From: Myxococcales bacterium
GTDB taxonomy: Bacteria > Myxococcota_A > Polyangia > Polyangiales > Polyangiaceae
Length of the DNA: 64,000 nt
Direction: 5' to 3'
Assembly: GCA_016720545.1 (NCBI GenBank)
Contig: JADKKK010000017.1
Location: 24,142-88,141 of the forward strand
Shown: positions 9,001 through 17,549 of the stretch, piece after piece
Layout: each line of letters starts with the position of its first letter
Position numbering within the stretch: position 1 is the stretch's first letter
Program-made: the position numbers and the translations under genes
The notes under the pieces: generated by a model
The model's input: the letters and a program-made list of their open reading frames with translations, nothing else
Databases searched by the model: none
What the model was told of the DNA's origin: nothing

Positions 9001-10513
9001 CAGAAGAGCCCCTTGTCGTCGTCCTCGACGAGGTCGCGCATCGCCATGCCGTCGCTTGGGTCGGCGACGGAGCCTTTGGGGATCTCGAGGTTCTTGGTCG
9101 TGCCGTTGCGCTTGATGAAGCTGTTGGCGAGGACGTCGACACGGCGGGCGATCTCGACGCGGCGCCCCTGGTGCCACACTTCGACCGCGCGCTTCTCGGG
9201 CTTGCGCGAGGGATCGAAGCGCAGCGTGACCCGCTCGCCGACGAGCGCCGCGTCGACTTCGAAGGCGACGCCGTCGAGCGTGACGGTCCGATCCTTCTGC
9301 ACGCTTCTCTTCTGCTCGGCGAGGAAGTGGTCGCCGAGGTCGGCGGCCGGCATGCGCACGCCCTCGCTGGTGCGCGCCCACTTGTCGGCGGGGCTCTCGT
9401 CGCCGAGCCCTCGGTGCGGCGCGTGGTGGTACTCGCCCTCGATCCACGTGGCGAGCGCGCGGTTCATGGCGTCGAGCGAGGCGAGCTCTGCGGGCCCGAG
9501 CAGCGGCAACAGCTGCATACGGACCGTGCGAAACCATCGCTCCATCTTGCCCTTTCCCTGCGGCGAGTAGGGCTTCGCGTGGATGAGCGCGGTGCCGAGC
9601 TTCGCGCACACGATCTGGAGTTGCTTGGAGCGAAACGCGGCTCCGTTGTCGACGTAGAGACGCTTCGGAATGCCGCGACGGCGCACCGCCTGCTCCAGCA
9701 CCGTGAGGTACGCGACCGCGCCTTCGGAGAAGGTGAAGCTCGCGTACGGCACCACCCGCGTCGCGTCGTCGATCAGCGCGATGAGGTACGTCCGCCGCAC
9801 CCGCCCGGCCTCGCGGAGCTTCGGCCCGTACATCACGTCGCTCATCCAGAGATCGCCGCGCTCTCGTGCTCGAAGCGACGGCGGTCCTTGCTCGTCGGCT
9901 CCGCGGGCTTCTTCTTCATCAGCCCGCGTCGCGCGAGGATGCGGTGCACCGTCGACTCGGGCAGCACGATCTCGCTCGTGACCACCTCGCCGTGCTGCGT
10001 GCGCGCGAGCTTGAGCAGCGTCGGAATCGACAGCTCCGGCGCGTCCTCTTTGAGCTGGCAGAGCAGGTCGACGACGTGGGCAGGGATCGACCGCGAGCTG
10101 CCCTGGTCCGCGCGCTCTCGAGGCACGAGCCCGTCGAAGCCGGCGCGACGGTACGCGCGCAGCCAGCCGCGGACCGTCTCCGCCGCGACGTGCCGGCGAA
10201 GCGAGCCCGGGATCGTGTACTCGTGCTCGGCCTTCTTCGTGAGCAGCGCGTACAGGCCGCGATGATGGGGCTCGAGTTGCACCAGGTCGGCGATCACGCC
10301 GTAGCGAAACAGCGCGACCTCGCGACGACGCTCGTCGGGGGCGCCGGCCCCGGGGCCGGGGGGGGCCCGGGCCCGGGGCGGGGGGGCGGGGGCCGGGGGG
10401 GGCGGGGGGGGCCCGGGGGGGGGGGGCCCCCCGGCGGCGCCGGGGCCGGGGGGGGGCCGGGGGGGTTGGGGGGGGACTTCGGTCGGATGGATGTTCTCGG
10501 TCTTGGTCTGCAT
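9000..10513 (-). pseudogene. DDE (rve/Mu-type) transposase, frameshifted
   Basis: Two frames together give one transposase. The first part (10513 to 9842) has a helix-turn-helix region (ETVRGWLRAYRRAGFDGLVP) and ends SKDRRRFEHESAAISG-stop. The second part resumes with GDLWMSDVMYGP, where the first catalytic Asp lies, then YVDNGAAFRSKQLQ and HAKPYSPQGKGKMERWFRTV, which carry the second Asp and the Glu. The switch is a -1 shift near 9855-9870 (GAGAGCGCGGCGAT). No slippery heptamer is obvious, so mutation or sequencing error is more likely than programmed frameshifting. Codons near the start lie in an A/T-free tract of doubtful quality. Confidence 0.75.
10336..10465. other. 130-bp tract containing only G and C
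   Basis: No A or T occurs from 10336 to 10465. Runs of up to 12 G dominate the plus strand. On the minus strand it encodes a Pro/Gly/Ala-only linker in the transposase N-terminus. It may be a base-calling or assembly artefact, or an extreme simple-sequence linker. Confidence 0.8.
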
Positions 10514-10630
10514 GGCGGTGTCCTTCGGTGGCTCGCTCGGACCTGCTCCAAGCGGCGTCCCGTGACACTCGTCGAGGTCGCCTCCGAGGTCAGGACCCCC
10601 TTCGTGTGGACCGACCAGCGCGCTTCCGCT

Positions 10631-11203
10631 TCACCCACTTGCCCGAGCACGAAATCCGAGAGGCACCGGCAACGCGCCGAGATGCCTCTCACCGAGCTCT
10701 CGCACGCGGACCAGGACCTCCTCGCACCCGAGCGCCGCGCGAAACGACGTGAGCGTCGGCTGCACCCCGATGAAGCGCTCCGCCATGAGCGTCGCGATCG
10801 CGAGGAGCGCCGCCCGTATCGCCGTGACCCTGCGCCGAATCGACCGCAAGGCCCCCGCCTGCCCGATCGCCTCGTCCGCCTCCGCCGGGTGGACCACGTC
10901 GACCGCTGCACCGACGCTGCCCGCCGACTCCACTGCCGCGACGACGGCCTCGACCTCCGCCAGCGTCCCCGACAGCCGCGCCGAGAGAAACGATGGCAAC
11001 AGGCTGATCGACACGCCCGCCTTCGGGCACCACCAGCGCGGCACCCGCGCGCCCGCCGGCGCCACGCGCGCGTACGTCCCGAGCCGTTCCAGACCGCAGC
11101 CACCCTCCGGGTGGAGCGGACAGCTGTCGAGAATTGCACTTTCCCACGCTCGTTCGCTAACGTACCGCTCGTCGGAGAGCGGGCACTTCCAAAGCAGCTG
11201 CAC
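10631..11203 (-). CDS. Zinc-finger-like accessory protein of the insertion element
   Basis: 190 residues from a GTG at 11203. The N-terminal 70 residues contain Cys pairs (KCPLSDERYV, DSCPLHPEGGCG, WWCPKAGVSISLLPSFLSAR), resembling the zinc-ribbon plus LLPxFLxxR segment found in transposase-associated accessory proteins. The rest is helical, with no motif I recognise. The same start is present at 63950 in the second copy of the element, with identical first 17 codons. Start choice is uncertain. Confidence 0.55.
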   Translation of the reverse strand: MQLLWKCPLSDERYVSERAWESAILDSCPLHPEGGCGLERLGTYARVAPAGARVPRWWCPKAGVSISLLPSFLSARLSGTLAEVEAVVAAVESAGSVGAAVDVVHPAEADEAIGQAGALRSIRRRVTAIRAALLAIATLMAERFIGVQPTLTSFRAALGCEEVLVRVRELGERHLGALPVPLGFRARASG

Positions 11204-11214
11204 GGCACCGACAC

Positions 11215-11244
11215 GAGCCCGAGCGTGGTCAGACGCTCGGGCTC
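11215..11244. promoter_or_regulatory. Perfect hairpin in the element's end region
   Basis: 11-bp arms GAGCCCGAGCG / CGCTCGGGCTC with an 8-base loop, followed on the minus-strand upstream side by AAAGGAG. It is conserved at 63909-63938. It may be an operator or a leader hairpin limiting expression of the element's first gene; no U-tract follows. Confidence 0.55.
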
Positions 11245-11427
11245 ACTCCTTTTGTTCCCGCATGCTCGCGCGACCTCGCCGTCGGCGACCACTTCCCAGC
11301 GAAACCTCCCGGACTCGCCCGACGTCTCAGGTGAACGAACGGGCAGAGAGTGCGGGAGAATTCGGGCGGGCGATCACGACAGAGAGCGAGGCCCTACACC
11401 TGTCGGCGTCGAGGGAAGAACGACGCG

Positions 11428-12873
11428 GTGTCATCACCGTCTAAGAGGGGCGCGTTAGCGGGGGAGGGACACCCGAGTGACGGTTTCGTCGCTCGGGTGA
11501 GCGGTGACGCACGCGTCACCGTCGCGTTGACCGACCCCGCTAGCGCGCACGCCCCTCAGGCGCCGCAGGCGTCGGTGCGTAAGGGAGGCCGCCAGGCCGA
11601 AGCGCGACGCACCTCGGTCAAGATGATCGCACCGCCGACGGTCGACGGAGGTACCGCTTTCAAGCTCGAGAGGGCGCCGGCGGACCTCTGGCGCGTGGAG
11701 CTGCGGGAACTCGTCGCGCTAGTCCGCGGTGGGAAAGCGTTGCCCCCCACCGTGACATTCACCGACGCCGACGGCGTCATCTTGACCGCCCATCTCCTTC
11801 GGGGGAACTCTGGGGCCGTCACCCTCACTTTTGCGGACGGGGCGCAGCTCGAACTCTACGGCTGGGGCGGGTTCGCGGTCCTCATCGCGAAAGCGAGCGT
11901 CGTTTGGTCGGGCGCCCTCCGCGACTGGATGACCACGTGGTTCGACCGCGCGAGCTGGCTCCTCGCGGGTTCCCAATGCCCAGATCCCGAAAGCGCCGCG
12001 GCCCTCGGATGGCGGACACGGAACCTCGAGCTGTGTGCCGACTTCACCGGGCTTGAGTTCGTGGAAGGCGACGTCGGGCGCTTCGTTGGCCCTCGCGGAG
12101 GAGCGAAGCGCATCGACTCCCACGGCTTCAAGCCTCACGGCTCGGTAGAGACCATCGAGCTCGGGAAGCGACGCCGGGATGCGCTCTCAATCGGGACCCA
12201 CGACAAGACCCAGAAGCTTCGCCGCGACAAGCAGCAGCCGGCGCAGTCCGTCTACTCGCCGACATGGCATCGTCACGGCTGGGATGGCGTGGCCCGGGTG
12301 CGCCGTGTCGAAGTGCGGGCCAACGGGCGGGCGCTGCGGCTGCGTGGTGCTCATCCCCCCGTCACGCTCGACCTGACCAATCCCGCGACGCTCCTCGACG
12401 ACCGGGCGCTCGGGCAGTTCTGGCGCCACGCCACGCGGCGGCTACGGTTGGTTGGGCCAGGACGCTTCGGGAACGCAACGGACCTCCGGCACGCTCCCAC
12501 CGACCCCCGCTGGGTCGACGTCCAAGAGGTGGGTGGGCCCGCACTACCGGGAATTCTCGTGGTCGACCGCACCGAAGCGCGTCGTCTCGAGGGAGCGGAG
12601 CTTCGTCGCCGAGATGGGAGCGCCCTCGTTAAGGCGCTTGCTCGCTCTGTCGGGCGGTCGCCCGCTCCCGACCTGCAGGCGGGCATCGAGCGCGTCGTAG
12701 CGGAGGCCGTAGTTCACCCCGACTTCAAGAACCTCGTCGCCGCGGCACGAGAGCGGCGATACGACGTGCTTGGGAGCACCATACAGGCGCCCCCAGCGGG
12801 GCAGCCCGGCGCAAGTGCGTTGGCGTGTACGCAAGGCGTGCCACAATGGACGGAGATTTTCGGGGTAGGGTGA
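11428..12873 (+). CDS. Possible rolling-circle-type replication initiator
   Basis: About 481 residues. The frame is open from 11350, but bases before 11398 belong to the insertion element, so a GTG at 11428 is taken as a tentative start (ATG at 11623 is the alternative). Three segments recall Rep_trans-like initiators: LELCADFTGLEF (hydrophobic strand with Asp), SIGTHDKTQKLRRDKQ (Lys-containing strand) and RRVEVRANGRALRLR (R-x-E strand). The order and spacing are right, but no nicking Tyr can be assigned. An integrated element with its own replication function would fit. Homology is an inference. Confidence 0.45.
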   Translation: MSSPSKRGALAGEGHPSDGFVARVSGDARVTVALTDPASAHAPQAPQASVRKGGRQAEARRTSVKMIAPPTVDGGTAFKLERAPADLWRVELRELVALVRGGKALPPTVTFTDADGVILTAHLLRGNSGAVTLTFADGAQLELYGWGGFAVLIAKASVVWSGALRDWMTTWFDRASWLLAGSQCPDPESAAALGWRTRNLELCADFTGLEFVEGDVGRFVGPRGGAKRIDSHGFKPHGSVETIELGKRRRDALSIGTHDKTQKLRRDKQQPAQSVYSPTWHRHGWDGVARVRRVEVRANGRALRLRGAHPPVTLDLTNPATLLDDRALGQFWRHATRRLRLVGPGRFGNATDLRHAPTDPRWVDVQEVGGPALPGILVVDRTEARRLEGAELRRRDGSALVKALARSVGRSPAPDLQAGIERVVAEAVVHPDFKNLVAAARERRYDVLGSTIQAPPAGQPGASALACTQGVPQWTEIFGVG

Positions 12874-12985
12874 CGATGCCGCGACAAGCGACCGACATGC
12901 GCTCCGTGGCGGCCTTCGGCGACCCGGGCCTCGTGCTGACCGAAGGCAGCGCGCGCTGCGGTCGCCGCTCGCGCTCGCGCAAGTG

Positions 12986-14098
12986 TCAGCGCCCCTTCGC
13001 GGCCTCCGCCAGCCGCCGCCGGTTTATCGTCGCTTGGGTCGTCCGGGCGGCACCTGGCTTCACTCCCTTGCCGATGAGCACCCCATCGAGCAAGTCGAGG
13101 CAAAGGACCGCCGTCGTGGACCAGTCGGCGCGGGCGGTGCCGACGTGGTCTTGGGGGCGGTCATTCACGATCGGAATACTCACGTACACGGCGCCCTCGG
13201 CTCCGGCCTTGGAGCGCACCCGCTTGATGATTTCCGCGCATTCCTCGTCGGACATCTCGTAGTCGGGGCTGGCGACGTTGACCCTCGTGCCATCCTTGAC
13301 GGGTCGGAGATCGGTCTCCTTCTCCGAGAAGCGCGGGAAGCACACGCCCCGCGACGCTCCGGTCTGGGGATCCACGCGCTCCTCAAGCTGTCGCATCGCC
13401 GAGCAGTCCGAGGGCTCGAGCGGCAGAAGGAGCGCCAGCCGCTCGGTCGCCGCGCCCGAGGAGACGAGCCACGGGCGCGTCGGCGCCTGGAGCGATGGCG
13501 CCCACCGCGTCGGCCCGAGCCTCTTCGCCCCGAGGCGTTCGCGCAGGTACACACCGTCCTCTGGCCTCGACCAAGCCGCAAGGGCCGTGAAGTCGTGGAA
13601 GGGCTCCCCCTTGCTCCAAGGCGACCAGGTTCCGAGGTGGGCCTCGCCACGCACCTTGCCGAGGTGGGCGCCCAGCTTGGACGTGAAGTCGCTTGGGTAG
13701 TGTCCGACCCTCGCGAAGATCATGTGCAGCTTGATGGCCGCATCCATGAGCTTCTTGTCGCGGAGCGGTTTCGTGATGTCCGTCGATGCTTCGCCCGCCG
13801 CGAGCAGCTCCGAGACCCCGGTGAGGAAGAGGTTCAAGTCCGCTCTCGGGCCACTCCAAACGGCCCCGTAAGCCTTGTCGGCGCCGAGCTTGGCCTCAAG
13901 GTCCGGAACGTCGGCAGCCCCGTCCGCGACGGGCGGCGCGGGCTCTGGGGGAAGCGCCGCCCGCGTCGACGCGCTCGGGGACACCGCCGCGGTGGGGCCT
14001 GAACCAGCGTCCGCACCGAAGCTCGGGTCGCCCTTGCGCCGGCACGAGGAGACGGAAAGGACGAGAAAACCAGCGACCAGGAGCGAATTCTTGAGCAT
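12986..14098 (-). CDS. Hypothetical lipoprotein
   Basis: 370 residues. The ATG at 14098 is preceded by GAGGGG with a 7-base spacer; a GTG 24 bases upstream is less likely. The signal peptide ends in a lipobox VLSVSSC, then an Ala/Pro/Ser linker. Cysteine-containing segments (PSDCSAMRQLEE, GVCFPRF, DEECAEIIKRV) lie in the second half. No family is recognised. It is divergent from the XRE regulator across a palindromic operator, so it may be controlled by it. Confidence 0.65.
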   Translation of the reverse strand: MLKNSLLVAGFLVLSVSSCRRKGDPSFGADAGSGPTAAVSPSASTRAALPPEPAPPVADGAADVPDLEAKLGADKAYGAVWSGPRADLNLFLTGVSELLAAGEASTDITKPLRDKKLMDAAIKLHMIFARVGHYPSDFTSKLGAHLGKVRGEAHLGTWSPWSKGEPFHDFTALAAWSRPEDGVYLRERLGAKRLGPTRWAPSLQAPTRPWLVSSGAATERLALLLPLEPSDCSAMRQLEERVDPQTGASRGVCFPRFSEKETDLRPVKDGTRVNVASPDYEMSDEECAEIIKRVRSKAGAEGAVYVSIPIVNDRPQDHVGTARADWSTTAVLCLDLLDGVLIGKGVKPGAARTTQATINRRRLAEAAKGR

Positions 14099-14148
14099 CG
14101 GATGACCCCTCTTCTCGAACACACCACAGCGATCAGTCTAATATACTG

Positions 14149-14168
14149 GAGTCCACCATCCTGGACTC
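14149..14168. promoter_or_regulatory. 20-bp palindromic operator upstream of XRE regulator
   Basis: Perfect 7-bp arms GAGTCCA and TGGACTC around CCATCC, in the intergenic region between the divergent lipoprotein and XRE genes. A -10-like TAATAT lies at 14139-14144 just upstream. The position immediately downstream of a -10 suggests autorepression by the XRE protein. Confidence 0.65.
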
Positions 14169-14184
14169 TTCCTAGCGTCAGGGG

Positions 14185-14433
14185 GTGGAGTCGGACGCCT
14201 TGCGAGCTGTGGTCGCGGAGAACATCCGCGGAGCCGCGAGGCGCAAGAAGGTCACGCTGAACGCGCTCGCCGACTTCGCGACGGTTTCGCGCGCCCAGAT
14301 GTTCAACGTGCTCGCCGGCACATCGAGCCCGACGACGGACTGGCTCGCGAAGGTGGCGACGGCGCTCGAGGTTGAGCCGTGGCAGCTCCTCGCGCCGCGC
14401 TTCTTCAAGAAGCGTGCTCCCTCCCCCGAGTGA
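14185..14433 (+). CDS. XRE family transcriptional regulator
   Basis: 82 residues from a GTG. The whole protein is a helix-turn-helix domain: ENIRGAARRKKVTLNALADFATVSRAQMFNVLAG, then TDWLAKVATALEVEPWQLL, the usual XRE ending. There is no extra effector domain. It probably represses itself and the divergent lipoprotein through the palindrome at 14149-14168, as island-encoded XRE regulators usually do. Confidence 0.85.
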   Translation: MESDALRAVVAENIRGAARRKKVTLNALADFATVSRAQMFNVLAGTSSPTTDWLAKVATALEVEPWQLLAPRFFKKRAPSPE

Positions 14434-14460
14434 GCTGGCTCTAGAGCCGCGCCCCACGGT

Positions 14461-14640
14461 CTAGAGCACCCGGGTCCATCGCTTCGGCGGCGTCTCCGAC
14501 TCGCGCACGATGGCCTCGTCGAGCTCGAGAACGACCAGGGCGAGCTCTTCGAGGTCCCCGGCGTTTGCGCGCTCTTCGATGGCCTTCGTGGCAAGGCGCA
14601 AGGCGGTGGTGAGGAGCTTGTCGGTGCGGCTTCGCGGCAT
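14461..14640 (-). CDS. Small helical hypothetical protein
   Basis: 59 residues from ATG at 14640 (a GTG nine codons upstream is also in frame). It is acidic and predicted to be all-helical, with a Leu/Ala heptad pattern (DLEELALVVLELDEAIV). No family is recognised. It converges with the XRE gene, 28 bp away. Coding is supported only by composition and by the otherwise empty interval. Confidence 0.4.
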   Translation of the reverse strand: MPRSRTDKLLTTALRLATKAIEERANAGDLEELALVVLELDEAIVRESETPPKRWTRVL

Positions 14641-14798
14641 CGCGCTACCGTCACCATCCCTGGCCACCGGACCAGGCCCGGGTCGCGATCTTGCGCCGTG
14701 CCGCGGAGGTTGCCTCTTCGCGTCGAAGGTGCGTGACGCGGTTGGCCGTGCGTCGTCTGCGAAAAGTGGAACCGAGACGCTCGTCTCAGGAACAGATC

Positions 14799-15572
14799 AT
14801 GGTGACGATCGCTCCCATGGCCCAAGGACAACGCGAGAAGGTGATCGGCTACACGAGGGTAAGCACCGAGGGGCAGGCCGACGGCGGTGTGTCGCTCGAG
14901 GCGCAGCGCGAGAAGCTCAAGGCGTACGCGATCGCCCTCGACTTGGAGCTCGTCGAGATCATCGAGGACGCGGGCTACTCCGCGAAGAGTCTGAAGCGGC
15001 CGGGGCTTCAGCGCGCCCTTGAGCACCTCGCGGAGGGACGTGCGACCTGCCTGCTCGTGACCAAGCTCGATCGCCTGACCCGCTCGGTTCGCGATCTTGG
15101 CGACCTCGTCGAGCGTTACTTCGGGACGACGTTCTCGCTGCTCTCCGTCGGCGATGCGATCGACACGAGGACGGCCGCCGGGCGCCTCGTCCTCAACGTG
15201 CTCACGTCGGTCGCGCAGTGGGAGCGCGAGGCCACGGGCGAGCGCACGCGCGAGGCGCTGGCGCACCTCAAGGGCGAGGGCGTGCGACTTGGGCCCCCGG
15301 CGCTCGGGTGGCGTCGCGGTGAAGAGCGCGACGCCGCCGGCCGGCTCGCCGTGGTCGACGTGGACGAGGAGCGCGTGACCGTGGCTCGGATCGGGGAGCT
15401 GCGCTCGCAAGGGTTGTCGCTCCGCGGGATCGTCGCCCGACTGAGCGAGGAGGGACGCCGCACGAAGCGCGGCGGCCGGTGGCAGCCGGTCACGGTGATG
15501 AGGGTGCTGCGCCGTCACGCGCCTGCGGCTGCGCCTCCGCGCGCCACCACAATTGTCGTGTCATGTAGATAG
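14799..15572 (+). CDS. Serine recombinase (resolvase/invertase family)
   Basis: 257 residues. AGGA lies 7 bases before the ATG at 14799; earlier in-frame starts lack a ribosome site. The N-terminal catalytic domain has GYTRVSTEGQADGGVSLEAQ with nucleophile Ser22 and KLDRLTRSVRDL with the conserved Arg. A short recombinase-like region and a C-terminal helix-turn-helix (LSLRGIVARLSEEGRRTKRG) follow. The size fits a resolvase rather than a large serine integrase. It may resolve or invert DNA within the island, or substitute for the broken tyrosine recombinase in mobility. Confidence 0.88.
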   Translation: MVTIAPMAQGQREKVIGYTRVSTEGQADGGVSLEAQREKLKAYAIALDLELVEIIEDAGYSAKSLKRPGLQRALEHLAEGRATCLLVTKLDRLTRSVRDLGDLVERYFGTTFSLLSVGDAIDTRTAAGRLVLNVLTSVAQWEREATGERTREALAHLKGEGVRLGPPALGWRRGEERDAAGRLAVVDVDEERVTVARIGELRSQGLSLRGIVARLSEEGRRTKRGGRWQPVTVMRVLRRHAPAAAPPRATTIVVSCR

Positions 15573-15589
15573 GACCAAGGAACCACCCC

Positions 15590-16063
15590 ATGACCCCGTC
15601 GCGCTACCCCCCGAACTTCAGCCAGTCGATCCACCCAAGGAAGCTCGCGGAGCTCCCGCCCTTCGCAACATACGAGGGCACGGCTCCAGATCTCCTTCAC
15701 CTGCGCGGCCTCCTCATTCGGACGACCGACATCGAGAGCGTGGTGTATGTGGGCGAGCGCGAGCAGGTGTGGGTCGAACGTCCGGACGGCTCCCGCTGGC
15801 GCCCGTGGGCCGGCGTCTGGATCACCGAGCTCGGGCCGGATGGCGAGCTGGTCGTGCGGAAGGCTAAGCACGAGCCGCTCCCCGTGTTCGGCCCCCGCGC
15901 GATGAACACGTACGATCTGCAGCTCGAGGGGTGGAACGACTCCGAGCTCGCGAAGAGCGCCAAGGAACTCGGGATCGACTACGAGCCCGATCGCGTCGGC
16001 AAGTCCGACCTCCGGCGCGAGGTGTACGACCGCGTGATTGACCTGCTCGCCACCTACGACTGA
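15590..16063 (+). CDS. Hypothetical protein
   Basis: 157 residues, with AAGGA 9 bases before the ATG and 17 bp after the recombinase gene. The centre is a beta-rich stretch (IESVVYVGEREQVWVERPDG, WAGVWITELGPDGELVV) and the C-terminus is helical and acidic (ESELAK-like NDSELAKSAKELGID). No family is recognised. The spacing suggests cotranscription with the recombinase. Confidence 0.6.
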   Translation: MTPSRYPPNFSQSIHPRKLAELPPFATYEGTAPDLLHLRGLLIRTTDIESVVYVGEREQVWVERPDGSRWRPWAGVWITELGPDGELVVRKAKHEPLPVFGPRAMNTYDLQLEGWNDSELAKSAKELGIDYEPDRVGKSDLRREVYDRVIDLLATYD

Positions 16064-16201
16064 GCGAGCGTGAGCGAGCGCGCTCGGGCGCGTGGTCAGT
16101 CGGAAAAATGTGATCAATGGAGGAGCGCCTCGGGCGGCAAGAGGTGACGTTCCGATCTGACGGACAGACCTCCGACGCCCGGAGGCACCGTGGGAGCGAA
16201 C

Positions 16202-16780
16202 ATGAGCACCACCGAGAACGCGAAGCGACCCGGCACGACGAAGACGAAGCAGAGCAACACGACCGCGGCTGGCTCCCCCAAGCCCGAGGTCGCGTCGCTC
16301 GACACGCCCGCGCATCTGGAGGCCGCGCCCGCCTCGCCGCCCGGCCAGCCGCAGGCCCCCAAGAGGAAGGCAACCTACGAGGAGCGGATGCGTCGCCTCC
16401 CGCCCATCGTCCAGGTGCGCCGGAAGCTTCAGAGCACCATCACGAGGTTCGCGAACCTCGCCGTCGAGGTCCGGGCGTGGAGGAATGCGCCCGACCTGAG
16501 CGAGGCCGCGACCAGGGTCGAGGCGAGCCTAGCCGGAATGCTCGCCGAGGCGATGACCACGTCCGACGCCTTTCAGCCCGACAAGGAGCGTGCGGCGTCG
16601 CGCCCACTCCCTGTCGGAGCGCGGGTGGCCCTTCGTGAGAAGTTCGGCGCCAGGTACGAGGGGGTGGTCGACCCCGAGGAGCGCGCTAGCCTGGAGGTGG
16701 TCGCCACGACGCGTGGTCATGTCTCCGTGAAGACCGCGACGGGGCTCCGGCTTGTACTGGCGCGCGGCCACGTCGCGTGA
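16202..16780 (+). CDS. Hypothetical island protein
   Basis: 192 residues. GGAG lies 5 bases before the ATG at 16202, which is preferred over a GTG four codons earlier. The first 60 residues are a disordered Thr/Pro/Ala/Lys-rich tail. A helical part follows (YEERMRRLPPIVQVRRKLQS) and then a small beta domain at the C-terminus (LPVGARVALREKF, HVSVKTATGLRLVLARGHV) that looks like an SH3/KOW-type barrel. No family is recognised. Confidence 0.6.
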   Translation: MSTTENAKRPGTTKTKQSNTTAAGSPKPEVASLDTPAHLEAAPASPPGQPQAPKRKATYEERMRRLPPIVQVRRKLQSTITRFANLAVEVRAWRNAPDLSEAATRVEASLAGMLAEAMTTSDAFQPDKERAASRPLPVGARVALREKFGARYEGVVDPEERASLEVVATTRGHVSVKTATGLRLVLARGHVA

Positions 16781-16961
16781 TCGCATCGGAGCCGGCGCGT
16801 TCCCGTTCATCTTGGGTGGGACCGTGACCTCCGTCTCGAGGGAGCTCTCCGGGCCTGGCGGAGCGCCTTCGCGTACAGCGGACGGAGCGAGAATCGCCCA
16901 GGCGCCACGAGGCGCACCGGGATGCGGTCGAGATGGCTTTCAAAGTAACGGAAACGTGATG

Positions 16962-16980
16962 GATTTGCAAAATGCGAATC
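16962..16980. promoter_or_regulatory. Palindrome upstream of the antitoxin-like gene
   Basis: GATTTGCA-AAA-TGCGAATC, 8-bp arms with one mismatch, lies 30 bp before the ATG at 17010. Being AT-rich in a very GC-rich region and next to a TAGCCT -10-like box, it is a plausible autoregulatory operator. Confidence 0.5.
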
Positions 16981-17009
16981 ATGCGCTAGCCTCACGGAGA
17001 GGCTACGCC

Positions 17010-17549
17010 ATGGATCTCCGTCTCAAGCCCCAAGACGTCGTCGTCGCCCTGAAGCTCGTCGCCCTCTCCGCGGCCGTCGCCTCGCCATGGACGCAGCCCG
17101 AGCTCGCGCGGTCGCTCCACTTGAGCGCGAGCGAGGTGAACCACGGTCTCAAGCGGCTCGCGGCGTGTCACCTCTTCAACCCCCGCGAGCGGCGGATCAT
17201 CCGCAGCGGCCTCCAAGAGTTCCTCGTGTCGGGCCTGCGGTATGTCTTTCCGGCGCAGCTCGGGCTCTTCGGCGAGGGAATGCCGACCTCGCTCGGTGCC
17301 TCCGTTCTGGCCGAGAGGCTCAGGCTCGGTGAGGACGACCAAGTCGTGTGGCCCCTCGCTCCCGGTGCGGGCGACGGGGCCCACGTGCGCGGCCGCCTGC
17401 TCGCGCCCCTCTACCGGAGCGTGCCTCTCGCCGCGGCGGACGATCCGGTGCTGCACGAGTACCTCGCGCTCGTGGACGCACTCCGGGTCGGCCGTGCGCG
17501 AGAGCGCGCAATGGCCAAGGACGAGCTCGTGAAGCGGCTCGCCTCGTGA
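17010..17549 (+). CDS. Winged-helix regulator, putative antitoxin of AbiE-like pair
   Basis: 179 residues. GAGAGG lies 7 bases before the ATG at 17010. Residues 1-75 form a winged helix (DVVVALKLVALSAAVASPWT, LARSLHLSASEVNHGLKRLA). The C-terminal part has no recognised motif. It overlaps the next gene by 4 bases (GTGA). A DNA-binding protein upstream of a nucleotidyltransferase is the AbiEi/AbiEii arrangement, so an antitoxin and autorepressor role is inferred. A 225-bp stretch of the gene recurs at 18678-18902. Confidence 0.65.
   Translation: MDLRLKPQDVVVALKLVALSAAVASPWTQPELARSLHLSASEVNHGLKRLAACHLFNPRERRIIRSGLQEFLVSGLRYVFPAQLGLFGEGMPTSLGASVLAERLRLGEDDQVVWPLAPGAGDGAHVRGRLLAPLYRSVPLAAADDPVLHEYLALVDALRVGRARERAMAKDELVKRLAS

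Larger units (their letters stand above)
8022..11398 (-). mobile_element. Insertion element with zinc-finger, DDE transposase and ExeA-like ATPase genes
   Basis: The right end is fixed at 11398 because 11153-11398 recurs inverted at 63755-64000 with about five mismatches and the copies diverge immediately outside. That end reads TGTAGGGCCTCGCTCTCT inward. The left end is tentative: TGTTGTCTCTCGCACTATCC at 8022 begins with TGT and is followed by a related CTCTCGCGCTCTCT block. Three minus-strand genes lie inside. The left end interrupts the integrase. No target duplication is evident. Confidence 0.6.

Noticed and set aside
11399..11700. Missing N-terminal part of the tyrosine recombinase on the far side of the insertion element
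   Set aside because: The minus-strand frame here has stops and no integrase-like sequence, so simple splitting by the element is not supported.
16752..17009. Extended N-terminus of the antitoxin-like gene from 16752 or 16959
   Set aside because: The upstream residues are not protein-like, cover the palindromic operator and lack a ribosome site; ATG at 17010 has GAGAGG.
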